Below are positions 19,268 through 27,702 of a DNA stretch of 64,000 nucleotides, piece by piece. The translations under genes were made by a program, and so were the position numbers. The notes beneath the pieces are model-generated. The model searched no databases, was not told the origin of the DNA, and saw nothing but the letters and a program-made list of their open reading frames with translations. Origin of the DNA: Kribbella solani (GTDB taxonomy: Bacteria > Actinomycetota > Actinomycetes > Propionibacteriales > Kribbellaceae). The stretch lies in assembly GCF_014205295.1 (NCBI RefSeq), contig NZ_JACHNF010000001.1:5704001-5768000 (forward strand), in the 5' to 3' direction. The stretch's first letter is position 1. The number at the start of each line of letters is the position of its first letter.

Positions 19268-19460
19268 GAGGGCCACTCCAACGGTGATCGAGGGGGAAGT
19301 CACCAGGTTACGTCGAGAGACCCGAGTCTGGGCTGTGGATCGGCGCGACCTCTCACTACCATGCCTTATAGGGGCAGGTTCGACCATGCCGGAATCTGGC
19401 TGTTGAGACAGCCGGGGCAACGGTGCGGCCTGAGAGGCTGAGCTGGAAGGCAGGATCGGG

Positions 19461-19661
19461 ATGAGCGTGGGCAAGACAGCCGGCTGGACGCTCGGTGGAT
19501 TGTTGCTGGGCGTGCTGGCCGGGTTCGCCGGTGAGTTGTTCCGGCGTCAGTCCAGCGCGACGGTGCAGCAGCGGTACGTTGCTCCGGAAGCGACGCGTAC
19601 GCCGGACGCGCGGACGCCCGCGCCGGTACCCGAACCAGCGGCCGAGCCGGCCGTGACCTGA
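19461..19661 (+). CDS. Small single-pass membrane protein
   Basis: A 66-residue protein with one hydrophobic Gly-rich helix (residues 7-24) and a Pro/Ala/Arg-rich hydrophilic tail. I do not recognise it. An ATG follows GGAAGG and a structured leader; the gene is divergent from the aminotransferase and is followed after 73 bases by a GNAT gene on the same strand. Confidence 0.6.
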   Translation: MSVGKTAGWTLGGLLLGVLAGFAGELFRRQSSATVQQRYVAPEATRTPDARTPAPVPEPAAEPAVT

Positions 19662-19734
19662 TGCCGAGGGCAACACGTACCGTGACGAAGCTAACAGGCA
19701 CCGGGCGAGATCGCTCCGCTGAGCGGACGCGCTG

Positions 19735-20388
19735 ATGGCCCGACGGCTCGAACCGCTGACGCTCGCCAATCTCGGCGAGCTTCCGCTGCCGTGCCGTGAC
19801 TGTGCCTTCTGGGAGCTCGATCCGGTCGCCGTGCGCCAGGCCGTACGCAACGGGGACACCGGCCTGGAGAAGGAGGCCTGGCTTTCCCAGTTGCTGCTCG
19901 ACTGGGGACCGGCCGGCTTCGTGCTGTCCGTCGACGACGATCCGGCCGGGTTCGTGATCTACGCGCCGGCGAAGTACCTGCCGCGCATCCACGCGTTTCC
20001 GACCGCGCCGGTCAGCCCGGACGCGGTAGTACTCGCGACCGGGCGGATCCAGCCGCGGTACCTCGGTCTCGGCCTGGGCAAGATCCTCGTGCAGGCGGTC
20101 GCCAAGGACGTACTCAAGCGTGGGTTTCGGGCCCTGGAGGCGTTCGGGGACTCGCGCTGGGACGGGCCGGGCTGCGTCTGGCCGACCGAGTTCCTGCGCG
20201 CGGTCGGCTTCGGGGTCGTCCGCGAGCATCCGCGAAACCCGCGGCTCCGGCTCGATCTGCGCTCGGCGATCACCTGGCGGAGCGAGATGGAGGCCGCCGT
20301 CGAGCGGCTGATGGGGGCGATCCGCCCCGAGAAGTCACCGCACGCGCCGGTGACGGTCCGGGACGCGCTGAGGTCGGGCCCGGAGTAG
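19735..20388 (+). CDS. GNAT family N-acetyltransferase
   Basis: A 217-residue protein with the acetyl-CoA-binding segment RIQPRYLGLGLGKILVQAVAKD (the R/Q..G.G..L pattern) near residues 102-123. The N-terminus (LPCRDCAFWELDP) has a Cys pair and is shared with a family found in actinomycete origin regions. The acceptor is unknown. Its TAG stop touches the start of the next gene, indicating an operon with the DUF2784 and HAAS genes. Confidence 0.82.
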   Translation: MARRLEPLTLANLGELPLPCRDCAFWELDPVAVRQAVRNGDTGLEKEAWLSQLLLDWGPAGFVLSVDDDPAGFVIYAPAKYLPRIHAFPTAPVSPDAVVLATGRIQPRYLGLGLGKILVQAVAKDVLKRGFRALEAFGDSRWDGPGCVWPTEFLRAVGFGVVREHPRNPRLRLDLRSAITWRSEMEAAVERLMGAIRPEKSPHAPVTVRDALRSGPE

Positions 20389-20390
20389 TG

Positions 20391-20783
20391 ATGGGGTGGC
20401 GCCTGCTGGCCGACGTGGTCATGGTCGTACACGGCGCCTTGCTGCTGTTCTTCGTGATCGGCGGCTTCCTCGCCTGGCGCTGGCCGAAGCTGATCTGGGT
20501 ACACCTCACGATCGTGGTGTGGAACGTCGTGATCGTGCTGGTCGACTTCGGCTGTCCGGTGACGGCCACCGAGAAGTACTTCCGCCGGCTGGGCGGCGAC
20601 AGCGTGTACTCGGGCGGGTACATCGAGCACTATCTGGACGGGTGGCTCTGGCCCGCAGGGAAGACCTCAACCGTGGAGCTGGTCGCCTTCGCACTGGTGG
20701 TGATCGCGTACGTCGGCTTCGTGATCATGCGGCTCGGTCGACGGTCCAAGGTCAGGGGCGAGTCAGTGGGACCCCGGACGTGA
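20391..20783 (+). CDS. DUF2784 family membrane protein
   Basis: A 130-residue protein with three hydrophobic helices. The DUF2784 pattern is clear: ADVVMVVHGALLLFFVIGG, a conserved FGCPVT.TEKYFR segment and HYLDGWLWP. Function is not known. I start at the ATG 20391, five bases after GGAG; a GTG at 20388 overlaps the upstream stop. Its TGA overlaps a possible GTG start of the next gene. Confidence 0.85.
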   Translation: MGWRLLADVVMVVHGALLLFFVIGGFLAWRWPKLIWVHLTIVVWNVVIVLVDFGCPVTATEKYFRRLGGDSVYSGGYIEHYLDGWLWPAGKTSTVELVAFALVVIAYVGFVIMRLGRRSKVRGESVGPRT

Positions 20784-20812
20784 GCCCGCGCGCGCGTCCT
20801 CATACTGGAGGG

Positions 20813-21466
20813 GTGTCCAGTATCAGCACGCCGGTCGACGTCTACCTGGCCGCACTGAGCCGCGAGCTCAGCGGACCGCGGCGCCGCAAGGCGGATCTGC
20901 TGGCCGAAGCCCGCGATCACCTGACCGACGCGACCGAAGCCTTTGAGGCAGGCGGTCTCGAGCGGCGCGACGCCGAGCAGGAAGCCGTCGACGACTTCGG
21001 GGACCTCTCCGAGGTGGCGCCCGGCTACCGCGCCGAGCTCGCGATCACCCAGAGCCGCCGGACCGCGATGATGCTGCTGATGGCACTGCTGATCCAGCCG
21101 ATCGTCTGGCAGGGCGGCGCCTGGATCTGGACCCACGAGCCCACCCGGACGAGCGCTCTGAACGACTTCCTGCAGGTTCTGGTCCGCGACATCGGCGGTG
21201 TGGTGATCGCCGGCGCGGTGCTGGCCGTCATCGGCACCGGCATCGGAGTTCGGTACCCGCTCGTCCGCGAGCACCTGAGTCGCGTGACGGCGATCTTCAC
21301 GCTGGCCGGCTCCGCGCTGATCGCCGTCATCGGCGTCGCGATGGCATCCACCAGCCTCGACGACCGCGGCCTGCTCGCGTACGCGGTGGTCGGCACGTTC
21401 GTCGTCCTGCCGCTGACGTTCGTCAGCCTGCAGGCGAAGCGCTGCCTACGCCTCGCCCGGGCGTAG
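20813..21466 (+). CDS. HAAS/permease-prefix domain membrane protein
   Basis: The protein starts with a cytoplasmic helical domain (VDVYLAALSRELSGPRRRKADLLAEARDHL, then AVDDFGD) of the HAAS type that is usually found beside PadR regulators. It then has four hydrophobic helices. At GTG 20813 (217 residues) a CATACT -10-like element lies seven bases upstream, so a leaderless transcript is plausible. An alternative GTG at 20780 overlaps the DUF2784 stop. The facing PadR gene ends inside its 3' end (21-base overlap). Confidence 0.75.
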   Translation: MSSISTPVDVYLAALSRELSGPRRRKADLLAEARDHLTDATEAFEAGGLERRDAEQEAVDDFGDLSEVAPGYRAELAITQSRRTAMMLLMALLIQPIVWQGGAWIWTHEPTRTSALNDFLQVLVRDIGGVVIAGAVLAVIGTGIGVRYPLVREHLSRVTAIFTLAGSALIAVIGVAMASTSLDDRGLLAYAVVGTFVVLPLTFVSLQAKRCLRLARA

Positions 21467-21772
21467 CACGCCCTCAACCACCGAACGGAACGCCAGCCAC
21501 TCCTGCTTGCCGGATGCGAGCATCTTCGCGCCGGCGCTGGTGAGCTGGTAGGTCCGGCGTTTCCGCCCGCCCACCGTGCTCCACTCGCTGGCCAGGTAGC
21601 CGGCCCGCTCCAGCCGCCGCAGCGCCGGATACAGCGTGCCGGTCGGTAGGTCGAGCTCACCACCGCTGCGCGCCAGCAGCGCCTCCATGATCGCGTAGCC
21701 GTGCAGCGGCTCGGCCTCGACGACGGCCAGGATCATCGGGTCGAGGTGTCCACGCAGCGCATCCGCCTTCAT
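21446..21772 (-). CDS. PadR family transcriptional regulator
   Basis: A 108-residue winged-helix protein with the PadR pattern LHGYAIMEALL, LPTGTLYPALRRLERAGYL and GGRKRRTYQLTSAG. PadR proteins of this size repress adjacent transporter genes and are induced by small hydrophobic compounds. It is divergent from the MMPL transporter gene, with repeated motifs in the gap. This suggests self- and transporter repression (inference). Confidence 0.92.
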   Translation of the reverse strand: MKADALRGHLDPMILAVVEAEPLHGYAIMEALLARSGGELDLPTGTLYPALRRLERAGYLASEWSTVGGRKRRTYQLTSAGAKMLASGKQEWLAFRSVVEGVLRPGEA

Positions 21773-21829
21773 GTAGCCAGTCTACCCATATGGCTGCTAA
21801 TGTCGAGAGGCAACATGTAGCCGATCTAC
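21771..21829. promoter_or_regulatory. Candidate PadR operator with direct repeats
   Basis: Two near-identical 15-mers, ATGTAGCCAGTCTAC (21771-21785) and ATGTAGCCGATCTAC (21815-21829), lie 44 bases apart (four helical turns) between padR and the MMPL gene. The first overlaps the padR start codon. A CCATATGG palindrome (21786-21793) lies between them. Confidence 0.55.
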
Positions 21830-21855
21830 TTATGAAGTTGTGAGGAGGCCCTGAG

Positions 21856-24000
21856 ATGGCCGTGGACACACCCGCACGACCGCCCCGAACGACCCGGCCC
21901 GGTCTGCTGCACCGGGTGTCCGGCTGGGCTATGCGGCGTGCCGTACTGGCGCTGGTGCTGTGGGTGGTCGCGCTGGCCGCCGTGACCGTCGCATCGACGC
22001 TGATCGGCGACCGGTACAAGAACGACACCTCGCTGCCGGGCACCGACTCCCAACGGGTCACGGACATCTTCCGCGCGCATCAGCCGCAGGGCGACACCGC
22101 CTCGGTGCAGATCGTGGTCCGCGCCGACGGCGGGCTCGACGCCGACAAGTCCCGGGTGGCGTCCATGCTGGCCGCGGTCCGCGGGCTCCCGCACGTCGCC
22201 TCGGTCGCGGATCCGTTCACTGCTCCGGGCTCTTTGTCGACAGATCGACGTACCGCTTACTCGACCGTCGCCCTCGACGTCGCGCAGGCGGACATGCCGA
22301 TCGACGACGTCCGGGCGATCATCCACCAGGCCCAGGACTTCGCCCGGCCGGGACTGCAGGTCGAGGTCGGCGGTGACCTGGCCCGGACTGCCGCGGAGAG
22401 TTCGGGTGGTGCCTCCGAAGGCGTCGGCATCCTTGCCGCGCTGGTGATTCTGGTCTTCCTGTTCGGATCGTTGCTCGCGGCAACACTTCCGCTGCTGACG
22501 GCGGTGTTCGCGGTCGGCAGTACGCTCGGCCTGCTGGTGCTGGCGTCGCACTTGTTCACGGTGCCGGAGTACACCGCGCCGGTGATGATGCTCGTTGGCC
22601 TCGGCGTCGGCATCGACTACGCGCTGCTGATCTTCTCCCGGTACCGGCATGAGTTGCTCAAGGACGGCACCGACCGTGCGTCCGCGTCGACCGTGGCGCT
22701 GGACACCGCCGGCCGTTCGGTGATGTTCGCCGGCTGTACGGTCGTGATCGCCCTGCTCGGCCTGCTCGCATTGGGACTTGGTGCTCTGCAAGGCGTCGCG
22801 CTCGGCGTCACGTTGACCGTACTGACGACGATGCTTGCCGCCGTCACCCTGCTGCCCGCGCTGCTGACCCTGTTCGGCAAGCGGATCGAGCGGAGCGTAC
22901 GCAAGCACGCCGCGAAGAGCCGGCGGACGCCGGGCGACGGCTGGCGGAAGCTGGCCGCGATGGTGCAGCGCCGTCCGCTGATTCCGTTGGTACTCGGGGT
23001 GGTCGCGCTGATCGCGTTGTCCTTGCCGGCGTTGAACATGCGGCTGGGGTTCGCCGATGCCGGCACCGATGCGCCGACGAAGACCAGCCGGAAGGCGTAC
23101 GACCTGTTGGCCGAAGGCTTCGGGCCGGGATTCAACGGGCCGCTCGTCGTGGTGTCGCAGGGCGATCAGGCAGCGGCGCAGGAGCTCGGCAAGACCCTCG
23201 GCGCGGATCCGGACATCGCAGCGGTCACGCCGCCGCAGGTACTTCCGGACGGCAAGATCGCGACCGTACTGGCGTTCCCGAAGTCGGCGCCGCAGGACGC
23301 GGCGACCAGCGACCTCGTCCAGCGCCTGCGCGACGACACGCTGCCGAAGCTCGAGGCGCAGACCAAGGCGACGTACCTGGTCGGTGGCTCCACCGCGGCG
23401 GCAGACGACTTCGCCGCCGCGGTCAGCAAGCGGCTGCCGATCTTCGTCCTCGTGGTGGTCGGACTGTCGGCGCTGTTGCTGATGGCGGTGTTCCGCTCGA
23501 TCCTGATCCCACTGAAGGCGGCCGCACTCAACCTGCTCAGCATCGGCGCCTCGCTCGGGGCGATCACGCTGGTGTTCCAGCAGGGCTGGTTCGGCGCGCA
23601 GGCCGGGCCGATCGAGGCGTTCGTGCCGGTGATGATCTTCGCGATCGTGTTCGGGCTGTCGATGGACTACGAGGTGTTCCTGGTGTCCCGCATCCACGAG
23701 GAGTGGCGGCGTACGAACGACGCGCGGGCCGCCGTTCGCGAAGGACTCGCCACCACCGGCACCGTGATCACCGCGGCGGCCGCGATCATGATCGTGGTCT
23801 TCGGCGCGTTCCTGCTCAGCCCGGATCGGATGCTGAAGCAGTTCGGCCTCGGTCTCGCGACCGCCGTACTGATCGATGCGTTGCTGATCCGGTGCGTGAT
23901 CGTCCCGGCAGTGATGCGGTTGTTCGGCGACCGCGCATGGTGGCTACCGCGTGGCCTCAACCGCATCCTGCCGAGGATCAAGCTGGAGGATCACTCGTAG
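21856..24000 (+). CDS. MMPL/RND family membrane transporter
   Basis: A 714-residue RND-type exporter with two repeats, each having a large extracytoplasmic loop followed by a transmembrane bundle. The proton-relay motifs GIDYALLIFSRYRHEL (first half) and MDYEVFLVSRIHEEW (second half) are present, as in MmpL proteins. A GAGGAGG site precedes the ATG. It probably exports lipids or toxic hydrophobic compounds under the neighbouring PadR. The stop overlaps the convergent next gene by 10 bases. Confidence 0.9.
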   Translation: MAVDTPARPPRTTRPGLLHRVSGWAMRRAVLALVLWVVALAAVTVASTLIGDRYKNDTSLPGTDSQRVTDIFRAHQPQGDTASVQIVVRADGGLDADKSRVASMLAAVRGLPHVASVADPFTAPGSLSTDRRTAYSTVALDVAQADMPIDDVRAIIHQAQDFARPGLQVEVGGDLARTAAESSGGASEGVGILAALVILVFLFGSLLAATLPLLTAVFAVGSTLGLLVLASHLFTVPEYTAPVMMLVGLGVGIDYALLIFSRYRHELLKDGTDRASASTVALDTAGRSVMFAGCTVVIALLGLLALGLGALQGVALGVTLTVLTTMLAAVTLLPALLTLFGKRIERSVRKHAAKSRRTPGDGWRKLAAMVQRRPLIPLVLGVVALIALSLPALNMRLGFADAGTDAPTKTSRKAYDLLAEGFGPGFNGPLVVVSQGDQAAAQELGKTLGADPDIAAVTPPQVLPDGKIATVLAFPKSAPQDAATSDLVQRLRDDTLPKLEAQTKATYLVGGSTAAADDFAAAVSKRLPIFVLVVVGLSALLLMAVFRSILIPLKAAALNLLSIGASLGAITLVFQQGWFGAQAGPIEAFVPVMIFAIVFGLSMDYEVFLVSRIHEEWRRTNDARAAVREGLATTGTVITAAAAIMIVVFGAFLLSPDRMLKQFGLGLATAVLIDALLIRCVIVPAVMRLFGDRAWWLPRGLNRILPRIKLEDHS

Positions 24001-24953
24001 TGCGAGCTCCACACGCGGGCCTTGTAGATCTCTGCTCCGGTCAAGGTCCGCGTCGCGGCCGGTGACGCGAAGCTGACGGTGTCGGTGCACCAACTGGTCC
24101 GGCACCCCGACTTCGGGCTGGTCCGGACCTGCTGGCCGTTCGCCTTGCTGGTGATGCTCTTGATACCGGCTTGGTCGTACGTCGCGACGACCTTGCGGCT
24201 CGACTTGCTGACCTGGTACACCTTCGAACCGGTCGAGACCCACAGCCGGTCGTGGTTCGCGAGCACCGGCGACAGGTCGTGGCCACCGCCGGTCGGCAGG
24301 GTGATCGTGTTCTGCTCGGACAGGGTCGGTGCCGCGGCGGTGCCGCCGACCGTCAGCGCGACCAGTTGGTCGCCGCCCAAGGCCCACAGCACCTTCCGGG
24401 TCGGATCCCACTGCACGCCGTGGGCGTCGGGCAGCGCGTAGCTGGCGTAGCCGGCCGAACTCGAGCCCTGGGACGCGTTGTACAGCCGGATGAAACCGCC
24501 GGCGCTCGCCGCCACGGCCACATTGCCGTTGGGCAGCATCTCGATGCTGTGCGGGTTGTTGGAGGCGCCAACATTAACCCCCCAGATCCGTTGTCCGGCC
24601 GGATAGCTGATCAACGCGGCCAGGCCATTTGAGTCGGCGACCACGGCGACGGAGGAACCTGACTTGAGCCGGAGCTTCGCGTCACTGGGCAGTCCCCAGG
24701 CGGATGTCAGGTCGCCGAACCCGTTCGCCGCCGTCGGCGACCAGCTCCAGGTCTGAGCGGCCCCGGTGTTCCAGTTCGCGACTGCCGGGTTCATCACCCG
24801 GAGCCGGGCGGCGGACGGATTGTCGAACCTCTGATCGGTGAGAGCGATCAGGTCCCCGTCGGCGGCAGGGCGGGCGGCCGCGCCGGCGGGCAGTTGCATC
24901 GTAGGAGTCAAGAGAGCGGCCAGGAGGCCGAGGCTGCTGAAGAGGCGGATCAT
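23991..24953 (-). CDS. Secreted beta-propeller-like protein (possibly DUF6528)
   Basis: About 320 residues. A signal peptide ends near AGAAARP. The rest has repeated strand-rich units (VWALGGDQLVALTVGG, RLWVSTGSKVYQVSK, SNNPHSIEMLPNGNVAVAAS), like a propeller. A Cys pair (GCRTSWCTD) lies near the C-terminus. I believe this matches DUF6528, but could not check. GGGAG lies five bases before the ATG at 24953; a GTG is at 24956. The gene ends convergently with the MMPL gene. Confidence 0.65.
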   Translation of the reverse strand: MIRLFSSLGLLAALLTPTMQLPAGAAARPAADGDLIALTDQRFDNPSAARLRVMNPAVANWNTGAAQTWSWSPTAANGFGDLTSAWGLPSDAKLRLKSGSSVAVVADSNGLAALISYPAGQRIWGVNVGASNNPHSIEMLPNGNVAVAASAGGFIRLYNASQGSSSAGYASYALPDAHGVQWDPTRKVLWALGGDQLVALTVGGTAAAPTLSEQNTITLPTGGGHDLSPVLANHDRLWVSTGSKVYQVSKSSRKVVATYDQAGIKSITSKANGQQVRTSPKSGCRTSWCTDTVSFASPAATRTLTGAEIYKARVWSSHYE

Positions 24954-24956
24954 CAC

Positions 24957-25046
24957 TACTCCCAGGTTGTCAGGTGCGACCTAGGGTAGTAATTTTCGCG
25001 AAAGCTGGCCAGGTATGAGAATAATTAACTAAATGGGAAGGAATAA
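24957..25046. promoter_or_regulatory. AT-rich gap, promoter of the secreted protein
   Basis: This gap is far richer in A/T than its surroundings (notably 24990-25046). It lies between two leftward genes, so it likely holds the terminator of cwlM and the promoter of the secreted protein. I see no clear hairpin. Confidence 0.4.
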
Positions 25047-26171
25047 CTACACAGTCAGCTGGCCCAGCCGCAGCATTCCGGTGGCCGCGTCCTGCTCCGG
25101 CGGCAGGTACACGCGCTGGATCGCGACCACGATCGACTCCGCGACCACGTCGCGGAACGCCGGGTCCGCCAGCCGGGCCGAGTCGTGCGGGTTGGTGACG
25201 TAGCCGATCTCCAGCCGGACCGCGGGCATCTTCGTACGGCGAAGCAGATCCCAGGTCTTCGCGTGCGTACGACAGTCCAGCAGGTCCGTACGAGCAACGA
25301 TCTCGCGCTGCACCAGGCCGGCGAACTGCTCGCCGACGCTCGACGTGGCGCCGTGCAGGTCATTGCCGTAGAAGTACGTCGCGACGCCCTGCGCCTCCGG
25401 GTTCATCGAACCGTCGGTGTGCAGGGAGACGCACAGGTTGGCGTCGGTCTCGTTCGCGAAGGCGGCGCGGGACAGCTCGTCCGGGCCCTGATCGCGGCCG
25501 CGGGACAAGTACGCGCGGACGCCGGTGGCGCCCAGCCGGCCCTCGATCCGGGAGGCGAGGTCGTACGCGATGTCCGACTCGCGCAGGCCGTAGCCCTCCC
25601 AGCCGTGGTCGAAACCGCCGTGGCCGGGGTCGATCACGACGGTCTTGCCGGACAGCCGCGGCCCGGCGGCGCGTACGGCCTCCCGGGCCCGGAGCGCGTC
25701 CGGCCGGCCGCCCGTAGCCATTGGGCGGATCCGCTGCAGCGCCTTGAAGGTCGAGGGGCCACACGTCCCGTCGGCGGGCAGGCCCATGTTCCGCTGGAAC
25801 TCGGTGACCGCGCGCTGGGTGTCGGCGGCGAAGATCCCGTCGACCCGGGCGACCGCGAAGCCCAGCTCCTGCAGCTTCGCCTGCAGCGCCTGCACGTCGT
25901 CACCGGAGAGCGGGTGCGACGGCACGTACGTGAGCAGCCGGTCGCCCAGCCGCCAGCGCGCGTCGTCGATGGCCTGGTAGGTCTGTGGGCCGACGATCCC
26001 GTCGATCATCAGCCCACGTTGTTGCTGGAACCCCCGGACAGCGTGTGCGGTCGCTTCGTCGTAGACGTCGTGACCGCCGGTCAGCAGCCCGAGCCGCTGC
26101 AGCTTTCCGACGATCTCGGCGACCGCTTCACCGCGGTCGCCGATCCGGTACACGCCGTGCGGGGATTCCAT
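25047..26171 (-). CDS. cwlM: CwlM-like N-acetylmuramoyl-L-alanine amidase with two peptidoglycan-binding domains
   Basis: A 374-residue protein: two PG_binding_1 domains (about residues 9-68 and 88-148) and an Amidase_3 domain (about 175-355). Zinc ligand motifs are present: DPGHGG, RESD, SLHTDG and RLEIGY. No signal peptide is visible, as in mycobacterial CwlM, which is known to act in the cytoplasm as a regulator of MurA. The order sigM-anti-sigma-trxB-trxA-cwlM matches Mycobacterium. AAGGAG lies five bases before the ATG. Confidence 0.88.
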   Translation of the reverse strand: MESPHGVYRIGDRGEAVAEIVGKLQRLGLLTGGHDVYDEATAHAVRGFQQQRGLMIDGIVGPQTYQAIDDARWRLGDRLLTYVPSHPLSGDDVQALQAKLQELGFAVARVDGIFAADTQRAVTEFQRNMGLPADGTCGPSTFKALQRIRPMATGGRPDALRAREAVRAAGPRLSGKTVVIDPGHGGFDHGWEGYGLRESDIAYDLASRIEGRLGATGVRAYLSRGRDQGPDELSRAAFANETDANLCVSLHTDGSMNPEAQGVATYFYGNDLHGATSSVGEQFAGLVQREIVARTDLLDCRTHAKTWDLLRRTKMPAVRLEIGYVTNPHDSARLADPAFRDVVAESIVVAIQRVYLPPEQDAATGMLRLGQLTV

Positions 26172-26199
26172 AGTGCTCCTTGCGGTGTAGCGGACGATC

Positions 26200-26535
26200 T
26201 CAGGCAGTGAACTCGGCGAGCTCCTTCAGCAAGGCAGCCTTCGGCTTGGCGCCGACGATGGACTTGGCCAGCTCACCGTTCACATAGACGTTGATGGTAG
26301 GGATACCGGTGACCTTGTAGTTGCTCGGGGTGACCGGGTTCTCGTCCACGTTCATCTTCAGGAACGTCAGCTTGTCGCCGTGGTCCGCGTTCAGTTCCTC
26401 CAGGATCGGGGAGACCTGGCGGCAGGGGCCGCACCACTCGGCCCAGAAGTCCACCAGCACCGGCTTGTCGCTCTTCAGCACGGTCTGGTCGAACTCGGCG
26501 TCGGTGACGGCGTTCATCTTCTCGCCCACGGGCAT
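26200..26535 (-). CDS. trxA: Thioredoxin
   Basis: A 111-residue thioredoxin with the redox site WCGPC at residues 34-38, the conserved FWAEW before it and the cis-Pro segment TGIPTINVY. It is reduced by the adjacent thioredoxin reductase. AAGGAG is only two bases from the ATG at 26535; a GTG six bases further in has ideal spacing, so the true start may be 26529. The gene lies 49 bases after trxB and probably shares its promoter. Confidence 0.95.
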   Translation of the reverse strand: MPVGEKMNAVTDAEFDQTVLKSDKPVLVDFWAEWCGPCRQVSPILEELNADHGDKLTFLKMNVDENPVTPSNYKVTGIPTINVYVNGELAKSIVGAKPKAALLKELAEFTA

Positions 26536-26584
26536 ATCTCCTTCGTACGGTGTCAGCTTCGGTCTGGGAAGGCCTGGGGATACG

Positions 26585-27571
26585 TCAGACGGTGACGGGC
26601 TGGGTCGCCGCGGCGGCAGCGGCGGTCGCCGCGTCCTCCAGGGTGGCCAGGTAGCGCTCCGCGTCCAGCGCGGCCGCGCAGCCGGTGCCGGCCGCGGTGA
26701 TCGCCTGCCGGTAGGTGTGGTCGACCAGGTCGCCGGCCGCGAACACGCCCGGCAGGTTCGTCTCGGTGCTGTCCGGCCGCACCAGCACGTAGCCCTCGGC
26801 GTCCAGCTCGACCTGGCCCTTGACCAGCTCCGAGCGCGGGTCGTGCCCGATCGCGATGAACAGTCCGGTGGCCGGCAACTCCCGGGTCTCACCGGTGACG
26901 GTGTCCTTCAGCGTCAGATGGCTGAGCTTGTCGTCGCCGTGGATCGTCTCGACCGCCGAGTTCCACTGGAACTCGATCTTGTCGTTCGCGTACGCGCGGT
27001 CGGCCATGATCTTCGAGGCGCGCAGCTCGCCGCGACGGTGCACCAGGTGCACCTTCTTGGCGAACTTGGTCAGGAAGGTGGCCTCCTCGACGGCGGAGTC
27101 GCCACCGCCGACGACCGCGATCTCGTGGTCGCGGAAGAAGAACCCGTCGCAGGTCGCGCACCAGGACACGCCGTGGCCGGACAGCCGGTCCTCGTCCGGC
27201 AGGCCGAGCTTGCGGTAGCCCGAGCCCATCGCCAGGATCACTGCCTTGGCGCGGTGCTCGGTGCCGGCCGAGTCGGTGACGACCTTGATCTCACCGGTCA
27301 GATCGACCTTGATCACGTCGTCCGGCACCAGCTCGGCGCCGAACCGCTCGGCCTGCGTGCGCATCTCGTCCATCAGCGCCGGACCCATGATGCCCTGCGC
27401 GAAGCCGGGGAAGTTCTCCACCTCGGTGGTGTTCATCAGCGCGCCACCGGCGGTCACGGAGCCTTCGAACACCAGCGGCTCCAGGGCCGCGCGAGCGGCG
27501 TACACGGCGGCCGTGTAGCCGGCCGGGCCGGAGCCGATGACGATGACGTTGCGGACTGCGGAGTCGCTCAT
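26585..27571 (-). CDS. trxB: Thioredoxin reductase
   Basis: A 328-residue NADPH-dependent flavoenzyme. The FAD motif GSGPAGY is at 13-19, the redox pair C138-A-T-C141 is followed by DG, and the NADPH motif [10 protein letters not shown] follows. It keeps TrxA reduced. A GAGGAA site precedes the ATG. A SigR/SigH-type promoter lies 40-68 bases upstream, so oxidative-stress control is likely. Confidence 0.97.
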   Translation of the reverse strand: MSDSAVRNVIVIGSGPAGYTAAVYAARAALEPLVFEGSVTAGGALMNTTEVENFPGFAQGIMGPALMDEMRTQAERFGAELVPDDVIKVDLTGEIKVVTDSAGTEHRAKAVILAMGSGYRKLGLPDEDRLSGHGVSWCATCDGFFFRDHEIAVVGGGDSAVEEATFLTKFAKKVHLVHRRGELRASKIMADRAYANDKIEFQWNSAVETIHGDDKLSHLTLKDTVTGETRELPATGLFIAIGHDPRSELVKGQVELDAEGYVLVRPDSTETNLPGVFAAGDLVDHTYRQAITAAGTGCAAALDAERYLATLEDAATAAAAAATQPVTV

Positions 27572-27612
27572 GCAGGCGTTCCTCGGGGAGTCGAGATCGA
27601 TACGACGGATTC

Positions 27613-27639
27613 AACGGATCCTAGAGGCCGTCCATTCCC
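27613..27639 (-). promoter_or_regulatory. SigR/SigH-type promoter of trxBA
   Basis: On the minus strand, GGGAAT (27634-27639) is followed by exactly 18 bases and then GTTGAA (its GTT at 27613-27615). This is the known consensus for the thiol-stress sigma factors SigR of Streptomyces and SigH of Mycobacterium (GGGAAT-N18-GTT), whose regulon includes trxBA. Confidence 0.85.
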
Positions 27640-27702
27640 CCTGACCGGGGCGGTGGGGCGGGGATGTATCAAATACGGTACCCACCTGCACAGACCATGA
27701 AC

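Noticed and set aside
16562-19441. A 959-codon rightward open frame
   Set aside because: Antisense to the ligase and aminotransferase genes, which have clear motifs.
19413-19455. CTGAGAGG stretch suggesting a TPP riboswitch
   Set aside because: Only one short piece of the consensus is present and the second half is missing; the gene is not thiamine-related.
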